From NCBI RefSeq assembly GCF_023856365.1, contig NC_064537.1:687001-751000 (forward strand): a stretch of DNA of 64,000 bases, given 5' to 3'. The position numbers were made by a program, and so were the translations under genes. This DNA is from Brienomyrus brachyistius (lineage: Eukaryota > Chordata > Actinopteri > Osteoglossiformes > Mormyridae). Positions 52,140-61,939 of the stretch are shown piece after piece (within the stretch, counting starts at the first letter, position 1; every line of letters begins with the position of its first letter). Below the pieces are notes generated by a model that was not told the DNA's origin, searched no databases, and saw only the letters and a list, made by a program, of their open reading frames with translations.

Positions 52140-52920
52140 GTGAAAGTTTGGGGTGAGTCAGCCAGCATCCCTGAAGCAGTTAGTGTTAGGTTCTGACTGT
52201 ATTACCATGAATAACTCACCCACGTAGTCCCAGGTTTGAGCTAAAAACAGCCTCACCTTTACTCACTCTGCACTCCCCTATATACCTACAGACCGCGCTG
52301 GTTCTCCTTCTTTAGCATGTCTGCCCCCTAGTGGTAACATGGGTACATGACACCCCCTTACTTGGATTTACATTACATTGCCCTCAAACTAATTCCCCAA
52401 GTTGAGATTGATAACCATATCAAATAAATCTAAACAAATATCCACTCAGTCTTACATTTTTTTCTTTCTACTCAACTTTATGAACAAACCAGGAGTCCAC
52501 ATAAAATAAAATATCCATTTGATTTTGAACATACCAAACCAGGTATTTTACAACTTAAGCAAGATATTTACCATGCTATGGTAAAACTGATTACATTAGA
52601 ACATTATAACAACACCCAAAAACAAAAAACTTGAAACTCTCACTTTTTTCTCATACCGTGGGCCTGCTCTTTGGGACTATTAGAGCTATTAGGGTTCAGG
52701 TTATGATAAAGTCAGTCTCTGTGGCAGTTAGATTTGTCAGTGAGGCCTGCCCACTTTCTTCCAGTCGAGGCCTCCAGACTGCACCGTGTGTATCTCCTCA
52801 TCAAGGAGGCGTTCTGTCTCTCTCCCTCTCCATTTGCCTGCACCCACCTTGGGCTGCTTTCACTTGCTGGATCCCATTATCCTGACAAAACTTGTCAGAC
52901 ATGAATTGTAGGTCACAGTT
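52140..52920. other. Unassigned stretch
   Basis: CTCCCCTATATACCTACAGA with downstream CATGTCTGCCCCCTAGTGG could be a degenerate LTR edge related to the adjacent gypsy fragment, but this is not demonstrable. Nothing else was recognised. Confidence 0.3.
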
Positions 52921-52924
52921 GGAT

Positions 52925-53385
52925 CCGTGGTTGACAGGGAGACGATGATGACCCTCATCACCAATTACCCCCCATCATCACCAATTACCCAAGTACACAG
53001 AGTTCACTGGCTATGGGAGCATGTCACTGGCTTACCACCTGTCATATCAGCTACTCTGGATGACGCTTCTCACTTCAGTGAGTTCTTTGTTGGCTGCAGT
53101 TGCTTCCCCCACTTCCCTCGTGGTCCTGACCCTCAGAGTGACATTCACAGCGATGAACCACACATATTCCTCTGCAGTGTGTACGTGATGTTCCTGTGTT
53201 ATCCTCTCCTGCAGTAACTGCGAGGGGGGATTGGCAATATTGTCTCTTCCTGGAATGTAGATAATCTGCAATTCATATGGCTGCAGCCTCAGCACCCGTT
53301 GCTCAATGCAGGTTAAGGTTAGGAAGTGGGGCTGTACTTGTGGTCTGCTATTAAATGCAAGGGGGCGACTCACTCTTCATCATGC
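52925..53385 (-). mobile_element. Ty3/gypsy retrotransposon pol fragment (RNase H region)
   Basis: On the minus strand an open stretch (53373-53047) contains 'EQRVLRLQPYELQIIYIPGR' then 'DNIANPPSQLL' and 'AEEYVWFIAVNVTLRVRTTR'. This is the end of the RNase H domain and the linker towards integrase of Ty3/gypsy elements. A stop follows, after which 'HAPIASELCVLG' can still be read near 52990-53030. No LTR is attached; it is a dead fragment. Confidence 0.82.
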
Positions 53386-53389
53386 TTCT

Positions 53390-54010
53390 GCCTACATAGC
53401 AGATGTCATCTCTCCCTGTCGCTCTTGTACTTGGGGTTGCACAGAATGACCAACAATGTTGACTTTACTGGTCTGTGGTGAGACGTTAAGCTTGACATTG
53501 ACTAGTTGCTGATAACATGTTTATTACACTAACAACATGGACGCCTCAGTTACACGGACCAGTTATGGGGACGTGCGGGGAAAGCAGGGGAAGCAGTGGA
53601 GCAAAAATTGAGCAGATGGAATTATATTTTTGTGTCTCAGTTACATTTAATACATTAATGAATACCTTTTTACTCATGTCTACTTATTTGTGTAGCCAGT
53701 ATATTTTTGTCTAATATCATTGGTACATGTGGTGAAACTTACCAGCACTTACAGTACTAGTGGAATAAAGCTACACTGTCTTTTTTAGTCAGTGGCAAAG
53801 GAAAGGCTGATCTGCCGGCCAGATCTAATAATGAATTATCAACATACAAATAAAAGGCTGTGCCCCATTCTGTATGGGTGTAACTAACAAACTAACAAAT
53901 GTAGCAACTAACAAAACAACTTGTTCATCCTCCATGTTTGGGGCTCCGGTGTAGTTTCTTAAGAAATTATGTGTAAAGTTTAACCTACAAGATTTTTGCA
54001 TATTTACACA
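53390..54010. other. Unassigned stretch
   Basis: AT-rich sequence without a recognised gene or element. Confidence 0.4.
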
Positions 54011-54014
54011 AGAA

Positions 54015-54205
54015 TCTGTCTTTCCTCAAGACATTTTGAACAATTTTATAATTCCAGCTTGAGGAAGGCCCTTTTCTGGCATAAAGCAAGGTCCATATAG
54101 ACATAGTTGGGTGAGTTTGCTGTGGAGGCACTGTGGAGGACCTGCATAAAGCCCTGACCTCAAGCCCATCAGACACCTTTGGGATGAAATTAGAATGGAA
54201 AAACC
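54015..54205 (+). mobile_element. Tc1-like transposon fragment
   Basis: GGAAGGCCCTTTTCTGGC, AAAGCAAGGTCCATATAGAC and CCTGACCTCAAGCCCATC in this order match the diverged C-terminal coding segment of a very common fish Tc1-like element (around 'HKA...' and 'SPDLKPIRHLWDE'). No intact frame remains. Confidence 0.7.
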
Positions 54206-54479
54206 ATCATAATCCAAAAGTTCTCCTCTGCACAATCTCATTCGCCCGTCTTTAAATAGCAATTTAGGTCTTTCTTCACACAAATTCATAAATAGAGTAG
54301 AGAGCATAAAATCAAATCCACCATCCCCCCCCCAGAAGACCTAGCCTTATCTTACGCCCAGATTCGTTCTTTTAATCCTATTTTGCCTTATTAAGATTGT
54401 TTCTAGCATGGTATCTATCACCTGCAGTCTTGACATTATTCTTACTTCTTTCTTAAAAGAAGTAATTGACAAAACTGGT

Positions 54480-55290
54480 CCCAGCACCCACTCGATCATG
54501 AAAACCTCCTTGATCACCATTGTACCGTCACGATGCGATTGAGTCTCTCGTAAAAGTATTCAACCTAGATTCATTATTGCTCAGTAATTGTAGTCCCATC
54601 TCAAAATAACTTTTTTTTATAAATAATTCTTGAAAAAATACTTTTGTTTATTCTACTGCCCCACCTAGTACAAAATGATATCCTGGGTAAATTTCAGTCA
54701 GGCTTCGTGGCTGCTCATAGCACAGAATCTGCTTTCCTGAAGGTGCATAAAGATTAGCTCCTCACTCTTGACTCTGGTAATTTTGTTCTCTTATTCCTCC
54801 TCAGTATCAGCACTACTTTTGGTACAGTAGCTCATGCTATCCTCATGAAACGGCTAAAGGATGAGGACAATGTCAGGGACCCTGCTCTGATTTGCTTCAT
54901 CTCCTGCCTTAGCAGTAGATACTTTTTGTAAAACTTGCCTACTTCTCCTCACCCTCAGCTCATCCCACATGTGGGAAATTTGACAAACAGGTTAATGCAA
55001 TCATCACATCCGGCGTCTTCCAACTCAGAACCATTTCAAAAACTAAACTGTTCCTCGCTTCAAGTGACCTTGAAATAGTCATCTATATATTCCTCAAGGC
55101 TTGACTATTGCAACTCTATTGTATACTAGAATCTACTAATGGTTTCTGTCCTGCCTTCATCCTGTTCAGAATGCTGCAGCCAGGTGTCTCACTGGACTTA
55201 AAAAACAGATAACATAACCCCATCCTGCCCTTTCCTCACTGTCGCCCAGTCTGCTTTGGGCTTGACTTTAATGTACAAATTTTACATTAG
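54480..55290 (+). mobile_element. Decayed LINE reverse transcriptase fossil
   Basis: Plus-strand remnants in the order of an L2-type ORF2: 'LGKFQSGFVAAHSTESAFLK' (near 54688-54745), a 'FGTVAHAILMKRLK'-like block (near 54815-54860) and, near 55095-55180, sequences resembling 'RLDYCNSI' and 'QNAAARCLTGLK'. Stops and frameshifts are frequent and the catalytic block is not readable. Confidence 0.7.
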
Positions 55291-55376
55291 TACCTTTTAT
55301 GATGGTTTTCCAAAGTCAATATCTATTTCACTGGAAAAACATGGTGGTTTAAATGAATGACGATTGCAGCCAGTAC

Positions 55377-55788
55377 TGTCATGTCCCACGCATCCTTTTA
55401 GCCACGCCCTCTGCTTTATTGACCCGCCTCATCTTCCTGTCCATCCTCTTTGCCACGCCCTCTGCTTCTTTGACCGACATCTTCTTTATGTCCATCCTCT
55501 TAGCCACGCCCGCTGCTTCTCTGACCCTGCTCTCCTTCCTGCCTTTTATGTTAGTCACGTCCTCCTGCCTGTTGTTTGCTTCTCCTTAACTTGTGTATTT
55601 AAGTGCTCCTCAGGCCTGTGCTCCCCAGGTCGGTTATCAGCATCCTTCCCCAGTCTGGTTCATGTTTTACCCGTCTTTCTTTTCCCTGTTTAGATCCTAC
55701 ATGATCTTGTTATTTTTTGTTTGATTCTGTTTTGTTTAATAAAAGCCTTGCTATCCGACTAGCTAATTTGCTCCTACTGTGCCTGACA
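55377..55788 (+). mobile_element. Solo gypsy-type LTR with internal triplication
   Basis: A unit bounded by TGTCATG and GCCTGACA, with a TATTTAAG box (55596-55603) and AATAAA (55738-55743). Near its start, a segment containing GCCACGCCCTCTGCTT is repeated three times at about 57-60 bp spacing. Motifs resemble the LTRs at 17600-17796 and 19761-20059. It may be a solo LTR. Confidence 0.7.
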
Positions 55789-55899
55789 AGGACTTTCCCA
55801 GCAAATTCCAGCCAATATCGGACCACAGGCAAGTAAAGCACAGCGAGAACAATGTGGCAGTAATAAAGGAATAAAGAAATATGAAATACTTACAGACAC

Positions 55900-56025
55900 A
55901 TCTTAACACATTATGATTTATGGACACGCAAGGTGTAGGAATTCATTCCATGACTGCTTTCTGGAAATGGCTGCAGGCAGGCCCCCTGTGACCCTGATCA
56001 GGAAAAGCAGATGGATGGATGAATT
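55900..56025 (+). mobile_element. Short retroelement 3' end with GATG tail
   Basis: GGCAGGCCCCCTGTGACCCT, then GATCAGGAAAAGCAGATGGATGG, resembles the familiar 3' terminus of Rex3-like elements. Only the end is present. Confidence 0.5.
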
Positions 56026-56394
56026 TTATGGATATGTGTTAATTGTATGTTATTGCTTTTATCTGTCCATCCATCCATTTTCAAACAACTGATCCAGATC
56101 CACATGGGGCGGCACGGGGGGAACAGAGTTTGATTTTCTCCCCGGCACCACATGAGTGGAGTATGCATGTTCTCCATGTGGGGCACCTCACCCTGTGTAC
56201 ATGTGACAAATAAAATTCTTGACTTGACTCTTGATGAAATGTGATTTTTATCACTGGTTTTATCATTGGCCCAGGATGTCTTTGGCTCTAAGTTGTCACT
56301 TTTTATTTGATAAAATGCCACCAGCTGAAAGGAGGATGACATTCTGGGACCCTACTGGCACACTAAAGTCCAGTCTCAAACCATGTCAGTTTCT

Positions 56395-56735
56395 CCCTGC
56401 CTGGGTTGTGGACCACCTGCCTGTACTGTGGACCCCTCTGCCTGCACTGTGTACCCCCCTGCCTGCATTGTGGACCGTCTTCCTGCACTGTGGACCCCTC
56501 TGCCTGCACTGTGGACCCCTCTGCCTGCACTGTGGACCCCCCTGCCTGCATTGTGGACCGTCTTCCTGCACTGTGGACCCCTCTCCCTGCACTGTGGACC
56601 CTCCTGCCTGCATTATGGACCCCCCTGCCTGCACTGAAAACCCCTGCCTGCACTTTGGACTCCATGCCAGTGCTGTGATCTCCCTGGCAGCACTGTGGAT
56701 GCCATGCCTGCACTGCTGACTCCATGCTCAATGTC
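56395..56735. repeat. Minisatellite, 21-bp unit
   Basis: About 16 copies of CTGCCTGCACTGTGGACCCC-type units. The 21-bp period keeps several frames open (Cys/Pro-rich), which are not called as genes. Confidence 0.92.
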
Positions 56736-56844
56736 TGCTGCCCCCACCACATGACAAAACAAAACACCTTGTGATCCCAGTTGACAACCCAACCGGGCTG
56801 ACATGCGGTCCAGTCCCACCCCCCAGAAATGTTACGTGGAAGTA

Positions 56845-58625
56845 TAAAACTGCCTTTTACAAAGACAAACTAGAATTATCCTCACGAGATCCTCGCAAAC
56901 TCCATAACATCTTTTCGTCTGTTTTCAACCCTCCCCCTCCTCCTGCTCCTTCCTTCCTGACTGCTGAAGATTTTGCCAACTTCTTTGCCGAGAAGATTGA
57001 CAGAATCTGTCAGACATTCTCTCCCTCATCCACTACACTACACACTAAGGATTTCCCTCCCCCCTCACTGGCCCAGTTTTCCGGTCTTACGGCAGATGAG
57101 ATCATGAAAGCCAACCCTACCACCTGCCCACTTGATCCAATCCCTTCTGCATTGTTTCAGACAATCTCTCTAGACCTTCTCCCCTTCATCACAACTATCA
57201 TTAATGGCTCCATAACCTCCGGTCATGTACCAACAGCATTCAAAATAGCCAGGGTCATTCCCATCCTAAAAAAAACCCACTCTAAATCCCTCAGACACTT
57301 GCAGCTACCGACCAGTATCGCTTCTTTCCTTCCTTTCAAAAGTCCTCGAACGTACAGTCTACAACCAGCTTTCTCTCTATCTCTCTCAGAACAACCTCCA
57401 GGATCCTAATCAGTCTGGCTTTAAAGCAGCTCACTCTACAGAGACTGCCCTCTTAGCAGTCACTGAGAAGTTACATGCTGCCAGATCAGCCAAACTGTCA
57501 TCTGTCCTCATCCTTCTTGACCTATCAGCAGCATTTCACACTGTCAACCACAAAACTCTCCTATCCATCCTTAGGAGTCTTGGCATTGGTGGCCTGGCCT
57601 GGCGCTGGCTGGCTTCCTACCTAGACGGCCGAACATACCTAGTGACATGGAATGGATCCACATCTACTCCACGTTGTCTTTCCACCGGTGTCCCTCAGGG
57701 CTCGGTTCTTGGCCCTCTCCTATTCTCCCTCTACACTAAATCTCTTGGCGAAGTTATATCCTCACATGGCTTCTCCTACCACTGCTATGCCGATGACACT
57801 CAACTCATCCTCTCCTTCCCTCCCTCTGACACTCATGTCTCCACTAAGATCTCTACATGCTTGGCAGACATCTCATCTTGGATGACCACTCACCAGCTAA
57901 AACTCAACACTAGTAAAACTGAGCTGCTTTACATCCCGGCTGACTCATCCCCCCTCCAGGACCTTGCGATCTCTTTCGACTACTCCCTGATCCATCCTTC
58001 GGTTTCTGCTAGAAACCTTGGAGTTACCATAGATGATCGGTTGTCATTTTCCTCACATATCGCCAGTCTTTCTCGCTCTTGTCGGTTTCTCCTCTTTAAC
58101 ATCAGGAGGATACGTCCATTTCTTTCCACTCAGGCTACCCAGATACTCGTCCAGTCCCTCGTCATCTCACGCCTTGACTACTGCAACTCGCTTCTAGCGG
58201 GTTTACCACTGAGCGCCATCCGTCCCCTCCAACTGATTCAGAATGCAGCTGCTCGTCTTGTTTTCAACCTTCCCAAGTTCTCCCACACCACTCCTTTGCT
58301 GCGCTCCCTCCACTGGCTTCCTTTAGCTGCACGCATCAGATTCAAAACACTGATGCTCGCATACAAAGCCAAAAATTCTCTGGCACCATCCTACCTAAAG
58401 GACCTCATCACACCCTGCTCTGCACCACGATCTCTCCGATCCTCCAGCACTGCTCGACTGGTCCCACCTCCCCTCAAGGCACAAGGAAGACATGCATCTC
58501 GGCTCTTCTCTGTCCTGGCACCTATTTGGTGGAATGAACTCCCCCTAGATGTCCGAACAGCTGAATCCTTGAATGTCTTCAAGCGACGACTCAAAACTTT
58601 TCTTTTTCAGAAATACCTGACGTAG
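56845..58625 (+). pseudogene. L2 ORF2 reverse transcriptase with one frameshift
   Basis: The reverse transcriptase of copy 3. The first open stretch, up to about 57270, includes 'LTAEDFANFFAEKIDRI' and 'LPFITTIINGSI'. At an eight-adenine run (57268-57275) the frame slips by one base. From there a single frame runs on to the stop at 58625 through 'LILLDLSAAFHTVNH', 'GVPQGSVLGPLLF', the catalytic 'CYADDTQL', 'RLDYCNSLLAGLP' and 'LKTFLFQKYLT'. Apart from that slip and the missing 5' end (endonuclease), I saw no other disabling change. Confidence 0.88.
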
Positions 58626-58850
58626 AACTTCTGTATTCTTACTCGACTCTTATTCTGGTGTGTGTTTAAAAAAAAAAAATTTTTTTAATTCTGCACTACT
58701 CAATGGAGTTCTCAGAGATAGTATTCATAGCTTGGGTCCTTATTGAGCTAGCATCGGAAATTCATTGCAGAGTCTCAAAGCACTTATGTAAGTCGCTCTG
58801 GCTAAGGGCGTCTGCCAAATCCTGTAAATGTAAAATGTAAATGTAAGTGT
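56845..58850 (+). mobile_element. L2-clade LINE, 5'-truncated, recent-looking (copy 3)
   Basis: This copy is about 2 kb long and reads from inside ORF2 through the 3' UTR to the terminal GTAAGTCGCTCTGGCTAAGG, GCGTCTGCCAAAT and an AAATGTAA-type tail at 58825-58850. It is less decayed than the other LINEs in the window and belongs to a different L2 family from copies 1 and 2. The same tail type occurs on the SINE at 4108-4285. Confidence 0.9.
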
Positions 58851-59015
58851 TACGTGGGCATTCCTCGGCCAGCTGCTCAGGTCTTTAGCAATGAGGATCC
58901 TGTGAATTTGTATCACCCTCGGGGAATCACGCCACATGGCAGTAGTGCCATAATTGATGCTTCCTCACAATGCAGGAATTGTGTCTCATTTGGGACTCCC
59001 TGAGCAAGTACTTGT
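58851..59015. other. Spacer between two LINEs
   Basis: No recognised feature. Confidence 0.4.
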
Positions 59016-59019
59016 CCAA

Positions 59020-59990
59020 CACAAAGGCAAACTAGCGGTACCCAAGGATTCTCCAAAAATACACAGTACCGAAGGAGTCCAGTTTTCAAATTAGATTACT
59101 GGATAACGTCCATGTCTTGCAGCCATAGAGCAAGACAGGAAGCACCTGGACTCCAAAGACGTGGACCTTCATCCTCTTGTCAAGATATAAGGAACGTCAC
59201 ACACCCCTTTCCAGCGACCTCATGACCCCCCATGCTCTCCCAATCTGTCTACTGACTTCATAGGAAGAGTCCCCAGAGACATCAATGTTGCTGCTGAGGT
59301 AAGTGAACCACTCAACATGGTCAGAATTCTCTCCACAGACAGGTGGCTGTGCCCAAAATGTCATAAAAGGCCTGGATCTTGGTTTTTATCCAGGCTACTT
59401 GCAAGCCCAGACACTGAGAGACCTTGTGCAGTCTCTTGAGAGCCCTGATCAAATTCTCTATTGACTCCACAAAGATCACAGCATCGTTGGCTAAGTCAAG
59501 ATCAATGAATCTTTCTTCACCAACAGATCCCCCACAGCCACTGGACCGTATGACACTGCCCAATACCCAATCCATGCAAGCACTGAACAGAGTAGGAACA
59601 AGAACACACCTCTGGAGAACCCCAGAACCCACTGGGAAGAATGCAGAGGTTCTGTGTCCACTCTGCACAACACTCACAGTACCAGTGTACAGGCCGGCCA
59701 AGACATCCAGCAACTTTAGGGGGATCAGGAAGTTTCAGGATGTCCCACAAGGCAGCTTGACCAACTGCGTCGAATGCTTTATGAAGACTGACAAAGGCTG
59801 CAAAGAAACTCTGCCGATATTCACGTTTGTGCGTTATGAGAACCCTCAACTCGATGGTAATCTTCTTAGGCATAAAACAGACTGTTCCAGTTGCTGGTAG
59901 GTTAGCAAGTGAACCGTTCCAATCACCCACCCTGACTGCAAGTCTCAGTTCCTGGTACAGACTGGAGTTGCCATCAAGCTGTGCACTGTG
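59020..59990 (-). mobile_element. Non-LTR retrotransposon fragment, decayed
   Basis: Minus-strand reverse transcriptase remnants: 'HKAFDAVGQAALWDILKL' (59800-59740), 'GVLQRCVLVPTLFSACMDWV' in another frame, a catalytic block changed from ADD to AND ('LDLANDAVIFVES', near 59475), and further C-terminal pieces down to 59030. The family differs from the L2 and Rex3-like copies; I did not resolve its clade. Frameshifts and the altered catalytic motif show it is inactive. Confidence 0.8.
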
Positions 59991-60370
59991 ACTCCTCTGG
60001 ATAATATCCAGTTCCCTTCTGGGAACATTGGCAACACCAACACAACCACATCAGCAGTTCCTGTTGTACCGTTGGATGAGGTACTGTGACCCTTCCTTGG
60101 GCAGGACAGTGAACAGAGGCACAAAACAGAGGGATGAGATGAAGGAATTTTATTTGGATATGACAGTGGGGAAGGGGGCAGAGGGGACAGGGAATGGGAT
60201 TACTACAAGATGGTATTGGGTATGCGTGTGTGTGTGTGAGAATGGGTGGGTGAGGGAGGAGGGGGGTCTGGCTGTAATCAGGCACAAAAGAAATTATTGA
60301 ATCCCCCCCCACCCCTCTCTTCATTATGCTACTGAATGTGCAAGTTCTGGAGGGATGGAGTCATGGTCAG
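59991..60370. other. Region 3' of the class A receptor gene
   Basis: A TGTG tract (60225-60237) and a C-run (60303-60310) are visible. The receptor's polyadenylation site should lie here or further left on the minus strand. TTTATT at about 60149-60155 gives one AATAAA on that strand. Confidence 0.35.
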
Positions 60371-60371
60371 G

Positions 60372-61790
60372 TCAGGTCAGCGGAGTGTCACTGTTACACC
60401 CCTGAGTGCTATCTCCCTGGCACTGCAGATTCTTGCTGTTACACCCCTGAACACTCTCTCCCTGGCACTGCAGATTCTTGCTGTTACACCCCTGAACGCT
60501 CTCTCCCTGGCACTGCAGCTTCTTGCTGTTACACCCCTGAGCGCTCTCTCCCTGGCACTGCAGCTTCTTGCTGTTACACCCCTGAGCGCTCTCTCCCTGG
60601 CACTGCAGCTTCTTGCTGTTACACCCCTGAGCGCTCTCTCCCTGGCACTGCAGCTTCTTGCCGTTACACCCCTGAACGCTCTCTCCCTGGCACTGCAGCT
60701 GCTTGCTGTTATACCACTGAGCGCTCTCTCCCTGGCACTGCAGATTCTTGCTGTTATACCCCTGAGCGCTCTCTCCCTGGCACTCCAGCTTCTTGCTGTT
60801 ACACCCCTGAACGCTCTCTCCTTGGCACTGCAGATTCTTGCAGTTACACCCCTGAGTGCTCCCTCCCTGGCACTGCAGCTTCCTGCTGTTACACCCCTGA
60901 GTGCTCTCTCCCTGGCACTGCAGCTTCTTAGTCTGAAGTAGGTAGAGAAGTGGCTGCAATGCTGCCCGCAGGCTGATGAAGGAGTAGCACATGGGGTAGA
61001 TGTAGCAACGAAAGAGCATCTTGGGCAGGGCAGAGCTATAGGGAAAGATGGCAGCAGCGGGCAGAAAGCAGGTGAGCAGCAGCACCAGGACACCCCTCAC
61101 GGTGCGCAGGGCGCGCTGCTTCACCGGGTGCCTGTCACCTCCAGCCGGGCCTGCCCGCTGCAATGCCCGCAAGATCGACACGTTGCAGAAGGTTGTCACC
61201 ATGAAGGCAGCCACAAAGAGGCCAACAGAGATCCTGTAGCTGTGCCATAAGACTGAGGCAGCCACCAGCGCCGAGTATACCAGCACGAAGAGCCAGAGGA
61301 GGGAGGCTGCAGCGGCGCGAGAGCGGGAGGCGGAGCGCAGCCGCAGGTACACTATGGGTTGCAGCACCGCCGTATAGCGGTCCAGGCACAGGCAACACAG
61401 GAATAAGGGCCCACCCACCTCATTGAGGCCCAGGGAGAACCGCAGGGCACAACTGAACGCCGCGTGCCCTATCAGCATGCGATTCAGCAGGTGGGCAGGA
61501 AGCAGCATGCAATAGGAGCAGTCAAGCGCTGCCAGGCTGCCCACAAAGACATCGGAGGTGGAAACGTCAGCCTGCTGCCGCAGCAGCACCCACAGCACCC
61601 GCAGGTTGGATGGCACACCCATTGTCATGGTCATGATGTCCAGAGTCATCCAGAAGAGCAGGCCAACCGCTGGCTTGGGGCAGCACGCGTCACCCTGAGA
61701 TGAGTTGGAGGTGGGGCTGCCTGACAAGTGGGCGGGGCCGTAGGAGGAGCCATTCAGGAGTGAGCACGAGTAGAGACTTCTGTTGACCAT
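60372..61790 (-). CDS. Rhodopsin-like (class A) GPCR with repeat-encoded C-tail
   Basis: A plasma-membrane receptor on one exon, 472 residues if started at the ATG at 61790. That ATG is preferred over the upstream 61829 because it gives a glycosylated extracellular N-terminus (NRS 3, NGS 13, NSS 29). Class A hallmarks: N62 in TM1, D90 in TM2, Cys114 at TM3, DRY at 137-139, Cys241 with Pro244 in TM6, and a QPLLY variant of NPxxY in TM7 (279-283). Odd points: the loop between TM4 and TM5 is very short and lacks the usual cysteine, and no helix 8 is visible. Residues ~288-467 are twelve 15-residue repeats (KLQCQGESAQGCNSK), followed by a short end and TGA at 60372-60374. Ligand and subfamily were not recognised. 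Confidence 0.8.
   Translation of the reverse strand: MVNRSLYSCSLLNGSSYGPAHLSGSPTSNSSQGDACCPKPAVGLLFWMTLDIMTMTMGVPSNLRVLWVLLRQQADVSTSDVFVGSLAALDCSYCMLLPAHLLNRMLIGHAAFSCALRFSLGLNEVGGPLFLCCLCLDRYTAVLQPIVYLRLRSASRSRAAAASLLWLFVLVYSALVAASVLWHSYRISVGLFVAAFMVTTFCNVSILRALQRAGPAGGDRHPVKQRALRTVRGVLVLLLTCFLPAAAIFPYSSALPKMLFRCYIYPMCYSFISLRAALQPLLYLLQTKKLQCQGESTQGCNSRKLQCQGGSTQGCNCKNLQCQGESVQGCNSKKLECQGESAQGYNSKNLQCQGESAQWYNSKQLQCQGESVQGCNGKKLQCQGESAQGCNSKKLQCQGESAQGCNSKKLQCQGESAQGCNSKKLQCQGESVQGCNSKNLQCQGESVQGCNSKNLQCQGDSTQGCNSDTPLT
60390..60933. repeat. Coding minisatellite, 45-bp unit, twelve copies
   Basis: Units begin at CACTGCAG (once CACTCCAG) at exact 45-bp steps from 60421 to 60916, with no insertion or deletion. 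Differences are substitutions only, for example CAGCTTCTTG/CAGATTCTTG. On the minus strand the array is in frame with the class A receptor and encodes its C-terminal tail. Other frames are open too. Confidence 0.95.
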
Positions 61791-61799
61791 TATGCGTTT

Positions 61800-61938
61800 C
61801 TCTGCATACAAACAGAAATGTATCGACAATCAGTCTTTGGCATTAGTTTGTGTGTGAATTATTTATTTAGGTGCTTGGGCAATTGAGATATTATCAGCTT
61901 CTTCCCGTGCTGCCTGTGCCTCGATGAGCTATAAGGTG
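61800..61938 (-). promoter_or_regulatory. Putative promoter / 5' leader region of the class A receptor
   Basis: About 150 bp separate the receptor start from the 18-bp array. An ATTTATTTAGG word lies near 61860. I could not identify a definite TATA box or start site, so this is a location-based call only. Confidence 0.25.
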
Positions 61939-61939
61939 G

